From: Taibaiella helva
GTDB taxonomy: Bacteria; Bacteroidota; Bacteroidia; Chitinophagales; Chitinophagaceae
Direction of reading: 5' to 3'
DNA length: 64,000 nt
Assembly: GCF_003545695.1 (NCBI RefSeq)
Contig: NZ_QUZZ01000009.1
Coordinates: 124,001 to 188,000, forward strand
Every line of letters begins with the position of its first letter. Within the stretch, counting starts at the first letter, position 1. This document shows positions 43,566 through 51,772 of the stretch, in pieces. Both the position numbers and the translations under genes were made by a program. The notes beneath the pieces were generated by a model. It made no database searches. It worked only from the letters and a program-made list of their open reading frames with translations, and was not told where the DNA came from.

Positions 43566-44522
43566 ATGTCTGCCAGAATATACCTGCTGCTTATCGCCAG
43601 TTTCTTTACCTGGACTGCAATGGCTCAATCCTTTCCCGACAGCTGGAAAGATGGGAAATACATCACCGTGAATGGCGCTAAGCTGTGGGTGGTAACGGTA
43701 GGAAAAGGTGATCCGCTGATCCTCGTTTCCGGCGGCCCCGGCGGTGCGCATACCGGCCTGCGTCGTTTCGACACGCTGGCCGGGAACAATATGCTCATTT
43801 ATTTCGACGCCTTCGGCCGGGGCAAATCCGATACTGCTAAGGACGTAAAAGAATATTCGCTGGAGCGGGATATCGAAGACCTGGAAGGCCTGCGCCAGGC
43901 GCTGAAGCTGGAAAAGATCAACCTGCTCGGTCATAGCTATGGCGGTTTGGTAGTGCAGGGCTATGCGCTCAAATACCCGCAGCGGGTAAGCCACCTGGTG
44001 CTTGCCAATACCTTTCACAGCAATGTGATGTGGCAGGCCAACGACGACAACAGCAATCATGAGATCAGGATCAACTATCCCGAAGTATGGGACGAGCTGA
44101 TGGCGTTGAGAGAAAAAGGTTATGTGTCTTCCGACAAAGAATGCCAGGAGGTCTATGGCCGTGTGCCTTATGGCTTCCTGTATGCGTACAACCCGGACAA
44201 GTTTGCCAGCCGTGGCAGCAAGCCTTATCCCAATAGCTTCAACAGTAAGCTGTATTATCAGCTGGTTGGCGCCGACGGCGACTTTATCGTGGGCAGCGAC
44301 ATCGGCACCTTCGATTACCGCCGCCGGCTCAAAGAGCTGAAGATGCCCGTATTGATCTATGGCGGGCGTTATGACCGTGTAGCCGTACCGTACATGATGG
44401 TCAAGTATAAGCAGTATTGCCCGCAGGCCAGGTTTGAAATGTTTGAGAAGTCGGGGCATAATCCGCAGGTGGAAGAGCCGGGAAAGCTGTTCCCTTTGCT
44501 GGAGCAGTTTTTGCACTCCTAA
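43566..44522 (+). CDS. Exported alpha/beta hydrolase, proline-iminopeptidase-like (S33)
   Basis: 318 residues with a signal peptide (MSARIYLLLIASFFTWTAMAQ). LILVSGGPGGAHTGLRRF near 55 matches the oxyanion-hole HGGPG region of S33 peptidases (His replaced by Ser), YFDAFGRGKSD near 80, GHSYGGLVVQGYAL near 122-135 with the nucleophile Ser, YGGRYDRVAVPYM near 270 with the Asp, and KSGHNPQVEEPGK near 299 with the His. Probably releases N-terminal proline or other residues from peptides in the periplasm. Starts 17 bases after the preceding T-run. Confidence 0.88.
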   Translation: MSARIYLLLIASFFTWTAMAQSFPDSWKDGKYITVNGAKLWVVTVGKGDPLILVSGGPGGAHTGLRRFDTLAGNNMLIYFDAFGRGKSDTAKDVKEYSLERDIEDLEGLRQALKLEKINLLGHSYGGLVVQGYALKYPQRVSHLVLANTFHSNVMWQANDDNSNHEIRINYPEVWDELMALREKGYVSSDKECQEVYGRVPYGFLYAYNPDKFASRGSKPYPNSFNSKLYYQLVGADGDFIVGSDIGTFDYRRRLKELKMPVLIYGGRYDRVAVPYMMVKYKQYCPQARFEMFEKSGHNPQVEEPGKLFPLLEQFLHS

Positions 44523-44540
44523 GAAAGAGCATTTTTTTAG

Positions 44541-44577
44541 TAGCTGAAGGCTGCCTGAATAAGGCAGCCTTCAGCTA
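44541..44577. terminator. Hairpin between convergent hydrolase and hpt genes
   Basis: Perfect 16-bp stem (44541-44556 with 44562-44577; core TAGCTGAAGGCTGCC/GGCAGCCTTCAGCTA), 5-base loop; no strong T-run on either side. Confidence 0.8.
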
Positions 44578-44614
44578 TTACGCTATACGAACCCGCTACA
44601 GCAGCGGTCCGGTA

Positions 44615-45151
44615 TTATTCGGCCAGCTGGTAGATCTCCGGGATATTCCTTCCCAGTCCATCATAGTCGAGGCCGTAGCCCACAACGAATTTATTGGGAA
44701 TGGCAAAGCCTGTATAGTCGGCCTTTACGGGATATTTCAGGGCTTCCGGCTTGGTGAGCAATGCGGCAATGCGGATAGAGGCCGGTCCCTGGTGCTCCAG
44801 CTGCGGCAGAAATTCATACATGGTTTTTCCCGTATCGATAATGTCTTCCAGCAGGATAATGTGCCGGTCGTGCAGCGATTCTTCCAGGCCGATCGCCGTG
44901 ATCACATTACCCGAAGAGGTAGTGCCTTTGTAAGAAGCCAATTTGATGAACGATATCTCCGCCTCTATGTCCAGGTTGCGGAACAGGTCGGCTGCGAAGA
45001 GAAAAGACCCGTTCAGCACGGCGATAAACAGCGGCCGCTTGCCGGCATAGTCTTTGCTGATCCGGGCGGCCAGCTCCCTGTTCTTGGCCGCAATGTCTTC
45101 GGCCGACAAATAGGGAACAAAGTTTTTATCGTGTACGCGGATACTGTTCAT
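44615..45151 (-). CDS. hpt: Hypoxanthine phosphoribosyltransferase
   Basis: 178 residues from MNSIRVHDKNFVPYLSAEDI. Salvages hypoxanthine (and often guanine) with PRPP to make nucleotides. RPLFIAVLNGSFLFAADLFR near 39 and ILLEDIIDTGKTMYEFLPQL near 98 (the acidic PRPP-binding loop E-D-I-I-D-T-G-K-T) identify the family, and KADYTGFAIPNKFVVGYGLD near 145 binds the base. The start at 45151 was chosen over 45181 because MNSIRVHDKNF is the usual N-terminus. Confidence 0.95.
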   Translation of the reverse strand: MNSIRVHDKNFVPYLSAEDIAAKNRELAARISKDYAGKRPLFIAVLNGSFLFAADLFRNLDIEAEISFIKLASYKGTTSSGNVITAIGLEESLHDRHIILLEDIIDTGKTMYEFLPQLEHQGPASIRIAALLTKPEALKYPVKADYTGFAIPNKFVVGYGLDYDGLGRNIPEIYQLAE

Positions 45152-45211
45152 AAGCTTGCAAATTGGACTGCAAAGAAACAAAATTCCGTCATAGCCCGGT
45201 TTATCATTCCA

Positions 45212-46528
45212 TTAACCCCTTTGCTGCAGCAGGTCCAGTACACCTTCGTTCTTCAACACCAGATAACCGATGCGGTCGCGCGATACACCTTCTTTCAGCT
45301 GATAAGTAAATTCATAGCGGCCATCGTCGCTGATGCGGGTATAGCAGTACCGGAACCAGATATTGCTCTTTTCCTTCAGCGTTTCCGAAAGCTCGTTGAG
45401 GTGGGTCGACAGCGCCATCAGGTTGTCCTGCTGCCCCATTAATCCTTCGATTACAGCCCGGCTGCATTCATAGGCGTCGTGCACATTAGTCCCCTTGAAC
45501 AGTTCGTCCATCAGCACCAGGTGATAACGGTTGCGACTCAGCTTCTGGGCCGTAAGCTTCATCCGCTGCACTTCGGCAAAGAAATAGCTTTCTCCCAGGA
45601 AGATATTGTCTTCGACCTGCATATTGGTAATGATCCCTTCTAGGAAGCTGATTTGCATGGAGCGCGCCGGGATACCCATGCCGATATGCGCCATCAGTGC
45701 CGATACGCCCATGGCGCGGATAAGGGTACTTTTGCCCGACATATTGGCCCCGGTAAGGAAGAGAAAATTCTTATCCCTGGAAAACCCGATATCATAGGCT
45801 ACGGGCTTGGCCAGCAGCGGATGGTACAGCTGTGCCGCTTCGAAGCGCATGGCTTCGGCCGGGAGCAGACCGGGAAGCTGCCAGCCATGTTCGAGGGTCG
45901 CCAGCGCCAGGGAGTGCTGGGCGTCGAGCCGGGCGTAGCGTTCGATCAGTTGAAGAACGATGTGCTTGATCTCGCGCCTTGCGCGGTAGCTCAGCTCGAT
46001 CAGCACCGCCTGCGAAGCGTTATCTTCCGTTTGCGCGAGCGATTGGCACAAGGGCAGGGCCAGCACTTCTTTAAACGCTTCCAGCTCCCGGTCTATAGCT
46101 GCCGGTGGATTTTCATCCTGCAACCGTACCAGGTCGGCGCAGCCTTTCAGGAAATCGATAAGGTGCGATACCGAGAAGCGGACAAAGGAATAGGCATTGC
46201 GGTTAAAGACCTTTTGCATCAGCGAATTGATCAGCAGCATCAGCGGGTTGGCCCGCCCGGCCACACCATCGGCCGATTCATAGAATTTCTCGATCATGAC
46301 CAGCGTTCCGTTGGACACCTGCCGGGTCCACCGGTCCGTATGCCTGATCCAGAAACGAACGGCATCCTGTTGCTCCTGCAGCTTTTCGAAAGTCGCCGGA
46401 GGTTGCTGCACCAGCTTGCGCAGGGTGTCGGAACCCGCCTGGGTAGTGCAGCGGTTGATGAGGGAAAATATAGAACGGTCGCCGCTGAGGAAAGAAAGAT
46501 CCTGTAGAGTCGTTTTATCTAAAATCAC
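45212..46528 (-). CDS. MutS-family ATPase lacking mismatch-recognition domains
   Basis: 438 residues: a helical lever/clamp region (about 1-230) and a MutS domain V ATPase. Walker A FLTGANMSGKSTLIRAMG near 254, signature SYFFAEVQRM near 315, Walker B HLVLMDELFKGTNVHDAYE near 332, and STHLNELSE near 366. The N-terminal mismatch-binding and connector domains of MutS and the Smr nuclease domain of MutS2 are absent. Bacteroidota commonly carry such short MutS-related proteins in addition to MutS; a DNA-structure-related role is likely but unproven. Confidence 0.87.
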   Translation of the reverse strand: MILDKTTLQDLSFLSGDRSIFSLINRCTTQAGSDTLRKLVQQPPATFEKLQEQQDAVRFWIRHTDRWTRQVSNGTLVMIEKFYESADGVAGRANPLMLLINSLMQKVFNRNAYSFVRFSVSHLIDFLKGCADLVRLQDENPPAAIDRELEAFKEVLALPLCQSLAQTEDNASQAVLIELSYRARREIKHIVLQLIERYARLDAQHSLALATLEHGWQLPGLLPAEAMRFEAAQLYHPLLAKPVAYDIGFSRDKNFLFLTGANMSGKSTLIRAMGVSALMAHIGMGIPARSMQISFLEGIITNMQVEDNIFLGESYFFAEVQRMKLTAQKLSRNRYHLVLMDELFKGTNVHDAYECSRAVIEGLMGQQDNLMALSTHLNELSETLKEKSNIWFRYCYTRISDDGRYEFTYQLKEGVSRDRIGYLVLKNEGVLDLLQQRG

Positions 46529-46636
46529 GATTGAGCTTTAGCATTTGAGTCTGCTTTAAGGAATTTCCACAGAACTTAAATTTTTATTTAAACGATTAAG
46601 GTATTACTTTTCGGGCAAATTTTGACAACATACAGC

Positions 46637-47638
46637 ATGTTCGGCATTATAGGAAATGGAAGCTGGGCCACGGCATTGGCAAAAATGCTGACCGACAACG
46701 GGAATACGATACACTGGTGGATGCGCAACGAGGATTCTGTATCCCACTTACTGCAAAAGCATCACAACCCGCATTATCTTACTTCTGTTAGTTTCCGTCC
46801 CGATCTTATCCTGCCGACCACGCACCTGGAGCAGGTAACCGAGGCCTGCGATACCCTGGTCATTTGCGTTCCTTCAGCCTATATACTCGATGTGCTGGAT
46901 ACCCTGCCGGCAGAGGCGCTGCAACGGAAAACGATCGTTTCCGCCATCAAAGGTATACTGCCGCAGCAACATATCCTGCTTAACGATTATCTTGTGTCTG
47001 CTTTTGCTGTACCCTTGCAGCAGTATGTGGCCATTACCGGCCCCTGTCATGCTGAAGAAGTGGCGCAGGAAAGGCTTTCTTATCTTACCTTCTCCGGTCT
47101 TGATGACGGCGTCACGCAGAAAGCGGCAGCGGCCTTTTCCACCGATTACATCCGCACCACTTCAAATCATGATCTCTGGGGCGCCCAGTATGCCGCCGTG
47201 CTGAAGAATATTTATGCCGTAGGCGCCGGCCTGGCCCATGGTATCGGCTATGGAGACAATTTCCTGAGCGTGTACAATACCAATTGCTACCGGGAAATGT
47301 ACCGTTTCCTGCAGCAGCAATTTGAGCAGGTGCACCCTTCCAGCGAAATTCCCGATTTTCATACCAGCGCCTATCTTGGCGACCTGCTGGTGACCTGCTA
47401 TTCGCCGCACAGCCGTAACCGTTCGTTCGGAACCCTTGTCGGTAAAGGCTATTCGGTTAAAGCAGCGACCACCGAAATGAGCATGGTGGCGGAAGGTTAT
47501 TTCGCCGTGCGCGGTATGCGGAAGATCGCCGCCGAACTGAATATCGATATGCCCATTATGCAGCAGATCCACGAGGTGCTTTGGGAAAACAGATCGCCTG
47601 CAGCCGCCTTCAGGAATATCGAAACACTGCTGTCCTGA
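46637..47638 (+). CDS. gpsA: Glycerol-3-phosphate dehydrogenase (NAD(P)+)
   Basis: 333 residues from MFGIIGNGSWATALAKMLTD. Reduces dihydroxyacetone phosphate to sn-glycerol 3-phosphate for phospholipids. GIIGNGSWATALAKML is the N-terminal NAD(P)-binding loop; ITGPCHAEEVAQERLSYL near 137, LKNIYAVGAGLAHGIGYGDN near 195 (catalytic Lys), and SRNRSFGTLVGKGYSVKAA near 258 match GpsA. The TTG start at 46622 would add five residues but MFGIIGNGS fits the family; TACTTTTC at 46605-46612 is a near -7 element. Confidence 0.95.
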   Translation: MFGIIGNGSWATALAKMLTDNGNTIHWWMRNEDSVSHLLQKHHNPHYLTSVSFRPDLILPTTHLEQVTEACDTLVICVPSAYILDVLDTLPAEALQRKTIVSAIKGILPQQHILLNDYLVSAFAVPLQQYVAITGPCHAEEVAQERLSYLTFSGLDDGVTQKAAAAFSTDYIRTTSNHDLWGAQYAAVLKNIYAVGAGLAHGIGYGDNFLSVYNTNCYREMYRFLQQQFEQVHPSSEIPDFHTSAYLGDLLVTCYSPHSRNRSFGTLVGKGYSVKAATTEMSMVAEGYFAVRGMRKIAAELNIDMPIMQQIHEVLWENRSPAAAFRNIETLLS

Positions 47639-47675
47639 TCTTTTTATTGCATTCAATTTTATAGGACCTCGCCTG

Positions 47676-47703
47676 GTAGAGACGTTGCAGGCAACATCTC
47701 TAC
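47676..47703. repeat. Interspersed-type palindrome acting as terminator between gpsA and DUF1634 gene
   Basis: Arms GTAGAGACGTTGC (47676-47688) and GCAACATCTCTAC (47691-47703) pair with one mismatch, which becomes a G-U wobble in RNA from the minus strand. The sequence resembles a short palindrome I know to recur in many Bacteroidota and cyanobacterial genomes. Lies between convergent genes. Confidence 0.8.
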
Positions 47704-47715
47704 AGAAAACCGGCA

Positions 47716-48093
47716 CTAATGCCCGGCAACGCCGAAGAAAAGACTGTAGGCAATAATGCACAGTACCAGAAAGGCAATCACCGTATATAGCCGGTCTTTT
47801 TCCAACCAGAAACCGATCATGGTGAACAGTACCCGGGCAATGGGCGTTGCGATCAGCGCCATTACACCAAGCTCCATAATGGCTTTGCTGTCGCCATGCC
47901 GTAGGGCCTGCCAGAAGACGGGAAGGCGAAATACTGCGCGTTCATCAAACACACTGTAGCCGGCCGTCTGGCCCCCATATTGAAAAAGGTACATCAGCAG
48001 GCCGGCGATCACGATCGTCATAGCGATGATAACGCCCAGGCGCAGCAAGTTACCGATGAAGGACTGGAGATCTTTATCCTGGAAGGATTTCAT
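47716..48093 (-). CDS. DUF1634 membrane protein
   Basis: 125 residues with three membrane segments (about 13-35, 71-92 and 100-122). LLRLGVIIAMTIVIAGLLMY and MELGVMALIATPIARVLFTM are DUF1634 features; the family often accompanies TauE/SafE-type anion exporters, but no such gene is adjacent. The -7 element TACTTTTG ends only 5 bases before the ATG, so the mRNA may be leaderless. Function unknown. Confidence 0.82.
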   Translation of the reverse strand: MKSFQDKDLQSFIGNLLRLGVIIAMTIVIAGLLMYLFQYGGQTAGYSVFDERAVFRLPVFWQALRHGDSKAIMELGVMALIATPIARVLFTMIGFWLEKDRLYTVIAFLVLCIIAYSLFFGVAGH

Positions 48094-48098
48094 TGGTG

Positions 48099-48106
48099 CA
48101 AAAGTA
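48099..48106 (-). promoter_or_regulatory. -7 element of the DUF1634 gene
   Basis: Minus-strand TACTTTTG (48106 to 48099), exact TAnnTTTG match, 5 bases from the start codon. Confidence 0.5.
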
Positions 48107-48107
48107 A

Positions 48108-48137
48108 CAAATCCTTTCCCGGGAAGGAAAGGATTTG
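48108..48137 (-). terminator. Terminator of the TlpA-like gene
   Basis: 12-bp stem CAAATCCTTTCC/GGAAAGGATTTG, 6-base loop. On the minus strand it ends just before the DUF1634 -7 element. Confidence 0.85.
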
Positions 48138-48165
48138 CGGATTATTGTGATAAGAGCGCTGCTTA

Positions 48166-48669
48166 TTATTTGGCAGCCAGCTCTTTAATTTTGGTAAAGA
48201 GAATCTCTTCGCCACCGGCTTCATAGCCGCTTTGCATATACGCAACTTTGCCTTGCTTGTCTACAATAATAGAGAAGGGCACATTCTGAAAGTTAAGGGA
48301 ACGCTTCAGGTCAAAATTGGGATCCTGGTAGTAGGGGAAATCCCATCCCTGCGATTTGGCATATGCTTTTACCTGGGCGGTAGCGCGGCTGTCATCTTCG
48401 GAAATGGTCATGTAGTTAAAATCGGCCTGGGTTTTCCATTCTGCCATCTTTTCCCTTACCATTTTGATCTCCTTTTTGCAGGGAACGCACCAGGTAGCCC
48501 AGAAGCTGATCAGGGTTACTTTACCTTTTTCTACGGTTTGGTTAAAGGCCACAGAGCCGCCGGACGGGTCTTTGATCGGGGTATTGGGAAGGTCCATCTG
48601 GACGGCGTTCTGAGCGCCGGCATTAAAGCCCAGGAAGGCCAAGGCCGCTAAGGCAACAAGTTTCTTCAT
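48166..48669 (-). CDS. Periplasmic TlpA-like thiol-disulphide protein
   Basis: 167 residues from MKKLVALAALAFLGFNAGAQ, a cleavable signal peptide. The thioredoxin fold has TLISFWATWCVPCKKEIKMV near 55-74 with the CxxC pair (WCVPC), and VPFSIIVDKQGKVAYMQSG with the cis-Pro region. Such TlpA/ResA-type proteins reduce disulphides of cytochrome c precursors or other exported proteins. It is divergent from the DUF6029 gene, an arrangement common in Bacteroidota. The ATG at 48738 lies in the -7 element and was rejected. Confidence 0.9.
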   Translation of the reverse strand: MKKLVALAALAFLGFNAGAQNAVQMDLPNTPIKDPSGGSVAFNQTVEKGKVTLISFWATWCVPCKKEIKMVREKMAEWKTQADFNYMTISEDDSRATAQVKAYAKSQGWDFPYYQDPNFDLKRSLNFQNVPFSIIVDKQGKVAYMQSGYEAGGEEILFTKIKELAAK

Positions 48670-48735
48670 ATGGAAAACGAAGGTTAAGAATGAGCAATAA
48701 ATCTGTTCTTCCTTCCTGCGGAAGGGAGCCTGGTG

Positions 48736-48743
48736 CAAATATA
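48736..48743 (-). promoter_or_regulatory. -7 element of the TlpA-like gene
   Basis: Minus-strand TATATTTG (48743 to 48736), exact TAnnTTTG match; leader of about 60 bases. Confidence 0.55.
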
Positions 48744-48930
48744 AGTTTTATGCATTTTTATTTCCTGCTTCTACATAGATTAACACAAGATTCACCACAA
48801 AAAGTAAGTAACGCCTCAATAAATCATACTACATAAAAAGATAGGTGCTGGAAATCTTTATTAAAAAAAACTACCTTAGCGAAATTTTTATACGCGTCGA
48901 CTGAAAAAAACACCCATAGTTTAATACCCA

Positions 48931-50553
48931 ATGAAAAAGATTTTTATACAATTAACCGTTTTGTCAGCGCTGGCTCTTACCAGCTACAACAGTGCCCGGG
49001 CACAGGGAGCAGGAACTTTTTCCGGCGATCTGCAGCTGAACGGAAACTTTTTCCAGCGCGATTCGGCTATCGGAGCTGCCGGCAACGACCTTTACGATAA
49101 GTACATGAGCGGCAGCGAAGGCTGGCTGAGCCTCCGCTATTCCAACTATGGATTTACCGGTTACCTGAGGCTCGACGTTTTCAGCAATTCCAACCTTAAA
49201 GATCCCTATAAGGCCATGAGCGGCTTTGGTATCGGTGCCTGGAACATCAGCAAAGAGGTGATGGGGCTTACCATTACCGGCGGTTATATCTACGACCAGA
49301 TCGGTAGCGGTATCCTGTTCCGTTCCTATGAAGACCGCGGCCTGCTGATCGACAATGCCCTGGAAGGTCTGCACCTGAAATATAAGCTGACCGATCAGAT
49401 CACCGTGAAGGGATTTGCAGGCCAGCAAAAAAACATATTCGACCGCTACCGACCCATCATCAAAGGCTTTAATGCTGAAGGAGATTTCAACCTGAGCAAA
49501 TCGGTGCACATCACTCCCGGTGTAGGCGTGCTTAACCGTACCCTGGACCAGGAAACCTATACCGGCATCTTCAATACCATACAAAGCTACGCGGTGGAAG
49601 ACCGCTTTACACCCAAATACAATACTTACGCCTTTACCGGCTACAATACCCTTACCGCAGGCGACTTTACCTGGTATATAGAAGGTGCGTACAAAACGCA
49701 TGAGACCATTAACTACCCGATCCTCAATGCCAACAGCATCGACCAGATCTATAAGGACAAATCAGGTAACATCGTCTTCAGTACCCTGGGCTATGCCCGC
49801 AAAGGTCTCGCCCTGAACGTCACTGCGAAGCGCACCGAGAATTTCGTTATGCGGATATCGCCCGATGAAAATTCGCCCAACAACGGCCAGATCAACTGGC
49901 AGCCCATCGTGGCCCAGATCAGGCCACAGCGGCTGATCGCCCGCTACACCCCTGCTTCCCAGGACATCAGCGAAAAAGCGATCAATGCCAATGCCCTGGT
50001 ATCGCCCAACGACAATTACGATTTCAACTTGAGCTATACGCATATCGACCGTCTCGACGGCCTGAAGCTGTACCGGGAAGCCTATTTTGAAGCCAATATC
50101 CGCAGCGTAAAGAACTTCCTGATCGATGTGGGCGCCCAGTATATGGAATACAACCTGTTCTACCAGGGCAAGCAAGGAGATCCCATCCTGAAGGCTATTA
50201 CCCCCTTCACCGAGATCACCTACCTGATCGACAGCAAAAATTCCCTGAAGCTGCAGGCGCAGTATATGAATGCTAAGGAGGACGATGGCAGCTGGACTTT
50301 TGTCGGCCTGGAGTATGCTATTGCCCCCAAATGGTCTTTTGCTGTGTCGGACATGTATAACGTGTCGCCCAGCGCAAAATCTATTTATAAGGACCAGCAC
50401 TTTTACAATGTGTTCATTGCCCGTACGCAGGGCGCTCACCGTATCTCCCTGGCTTACGTGAAGCAGGTGGCCGGTATCAACTGCTCCGGCGGCGTATGCC
50501 GCTACGAGCCGGCCTTCAGCGGTGTGCGGCTGATGATCACTTCCAGCTTCTAA
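48931..50553 (+). CDS. DUF6029 outer-membrane-type protein
   Basis: 540 residues. Signal peptide MKKIFIQLTVLSALALTSYN ending near ARAQ, then repeated amphipathic beta-strands (FSGDLQLNGNFFQRDSAIG, LSLRYSNYGFTGYLRLDVF, GGYIYDQIGSGILFRSYED, IDVGAQYMEYNLFYQG) and a C-terminal strand ending in SSF, as in outer-membrane barrels. The pattern matches DUF6029, an uncharacterised Bacteroidota family. Two Cys near the end (GINCSGGVCRYEP) could form a disulphide, which fits the divergent periplasmic TlpA-like partner. No function is known. Own terminator. Confidence 0.85.
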   Translation: MKKIFIQLTVLSALALTSYNSARAQGAGTFSGDLQLNGNFFQRDSAIGAAGNDLYDKYMSGSEGWLSLRYSNYGFTGYLRLDVFSNSNLKDPYKAMSGFGIGAWNISKEVMGLTITGGYIYDQIGSGILFRSYEDRGLLIDNALEGLHLKYKLTDQITVKGFAGQQKNIFDRYRPIIKGFNAEGDFNLSKSVHITPGVGVLNRTLDQETYTGIFNTIQSYAVEDRFTPKYNTYAFTGYNTLTAGDFTWYIEGAYKTHETINYPILNANSIDQIYKDKSGNIVFSTLGYARKGLALNVTAKRTENFVMRISPDENSPNNGQINWQPIVAQIRPQRLIARYTPASQDISEKAINANALVSPNDNYDFNLSYTHIDRLDGLKLYREAYFEANIRSVKNFLIDVGAQYMEYNLFYQGKQGDPILKAITPFTEITYLIDSKNSLKLQAQYMNAKEDDGSWTFVGLEYAIAPKWSFAVSDMYNVSPSAKSIYKDQHFYNVFIARTQGAHRISLAYVKQVAGINCSGGVCRYEPAFSGVRLMITSSF

Positions 50554-50571
50554 ACGACAATCAGATTCGAT

Positions 50572-50605
50572 AAAGCCCCGGCCGACCTTTCTGCCGGGGC
50601 TTTTT
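50572..50605 (+). terminator. Terminator of the DUF6029 gene
   Basis: 11-bp stem AAAGCCCCGGC/GCCGGGGCTTT, 10-base loop, T tail. Confidence 0.92.
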
Positions 50606-50688
50606 AACATACGGACAATAAATAATGCCTCTTTTGCGATTTAACTTAGCAGTTCATTTCCAGTCTAACCGCAAATAATCATTGACCA

Positions 50689-51450
50689 ATGAAAAGGATA
50701 TTGGTGCTGGCCCTGGCTTTATTCAGCTTCCTGCCGGCCGTTTTTGCCCAGAGAAGCGATAGAAGCACCCTCAGGATTCGTTTAAGCGACGGCGGGCCCT
50801 TGCTGGTAACGATCAACGGTCGCGATTTCAGGAAGATCGGCCGCAGCATCACTATAGCCGATATTCCCCGCAAACGCCAATACATGCAGATATACCGCTA
50901 CCGGGCCTATGCCGATGGCAAAGGCGGTAAAGCGGAGCTGGTGTACAGTGGTACTATTAAAGTGCATAAAGGGTCGACCTACGATTGTATCGTCGATATC
51001 GGTACCCGTAAATTCCGCATGCTGGAGGTGGCTTCCCTGCAGCCGCTGGCGCAACAACCACCCTTCAATCCCCGCCGGGATCAGCCGCTGAATACCGATG
51101 ACGGTACAGCTATGGATAACAACGCCCCTGTGGCCGACGACACACCGTTGGAGCTGCCGCCCGATCGCACCGTAAGCGCCCGGCTGCAACCCCTGAAAGC
51201 AGCAATGGATAAGGAAGATGCCGATAGTAAAAAGCTGGCGGAAGCCCGGAAGTTTATTGCGGCCAATAGTGTGACTTCTGCAGAGGTAGCCGATATCGCT
51301 GGCTGGATATTTTTCGACGACAACCGGCTGACGTTCGTTCGGGCGGCCTATGCGCGTGTCAGCGATAAAGAAAACTTCAATACGGTAGGCACCGTATTTA
51401 CCCTGCCCGAAAGCAAAAAGGAATTCGAGAATTTTTTGAAAAATAAATAA
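50689..51450 (+). CDS. Exported DUF4476 protein
   Basis: 253 residues with signal peptide MKRILVLALALFSFLPAVFA. An N-terminal beta domain (TLRIRLSDGGPLLVTINGRDF, about 26-110) resembles a small Ig-like fold; a Pro/Asp-rich linker (about 115-160) leads to a helical C-domain (DADSKKLAEARKFIAANSVT, FDDNRLTFVRAAYARVSDKE) typical of DUF4476. The family is common in Bacteroidota and of unknown function; it is probably periplasmic or cell-surface. TAACTTAG about 40 bases upstream resembles a -7 element. Confidence 0.82.
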   Translation: MKRILVLALALFSFLPAVFAQRSDRSTLRIRLSDGGPLLVTINGRDFRKIGRSITIADIPRKRQYMQIYRYRAYADGKGGKAELVYSGTIKVHKGSTYDCIVDIGTRKFRMLEVASLQPLAQQPPFNPRRDQPLNTDDGTAMDNNAPVADDTPLELPPDRTVSARLQPLKAAMDKEDADSKKLAEARKFIAANSVTSAEVADIAGWIFFDDNRLTFVRAAYARVSDKENFNTVGTVFTLPESKKEFENFLKNK

Positions 51451-51472
51451 GCGTTAAGCAACGCGCAAATGG

Positions 51473-51505
51473 AAGCGCTGCCCCGGTTACTGCGGGCAGC
51501 GCTTT
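51473..51505 (+). terminator. Terminator of the DUF4476 gene
   Basis: 11-bp stem AAGCGCTGCCC/GGGCAGCGCTT, 10-base loop, short T tail. Confidence 0.85.
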
Positions 51506-51547
51506 CATTTGCCCATTTTTGAAGCCTGCCATGACAATAGTTTTTCT

Positions 51548-51714
51548 GTTCTTTTGCCTTGATGCAAAAGAACCAAAAGATCAAGGCCATTGGAAAAATG
51601 ACTAAAAATGGCTTGCAGGACTGAAAATTTTTAAACTCGTCCTTCGTCCTCAAACAGTAAAAATTTCTTAACCGTCCGGCAAGCCATTTTCTTAACGCCA
51701 TTTTTCCAATGGCC
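51548..51714. repeat. Nested foldback repeat (miniature-element-like)
   Basis: Three perfect pairings: a side hairpin GTTCTTTTGC/GCAAAAGAAC (51548-51557, 51564-51573), outer arms GGCCATTGGAAAAATG (51585-51600) with CATTTTTCCAATGGCC (51699-51714), and inner arms AAAATGGCTTGC (51605-51616) with GCAAGCCATTTT (51679-51690). GGAC/GTCC and an AAATTTTTA/TAAAAATTT pair continue the fold inwards. No coding gene is supported. The side-hairpin sequence resembles an interspersed repeat I have seen in many Bacteroidota genomes. The rest of the gap (51506-51772) holds nothing else. Confidence 0.9.
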
Positions 51715-51772
51715 GCAGGAGGGTACTGATACAGCAGAATCTGGTGTCAGCGCAACGCTATCTTTAGAAAAT

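Noticed and set aside
48670-48930. Hidden gene between the TlpA-like and DUF6029 genes
   Set aside because: The 261 bases are AT-rich with frequent stops on both strands; they are adequately explained as divergent promoters.
51348-51701. Minus-strand 117-residue frame across the foldback repeat
   Set aside because: It covers the inverted repeats, the DUF4476 terminator and the end of that gene; low-complexity translation typical of repeat DNA.
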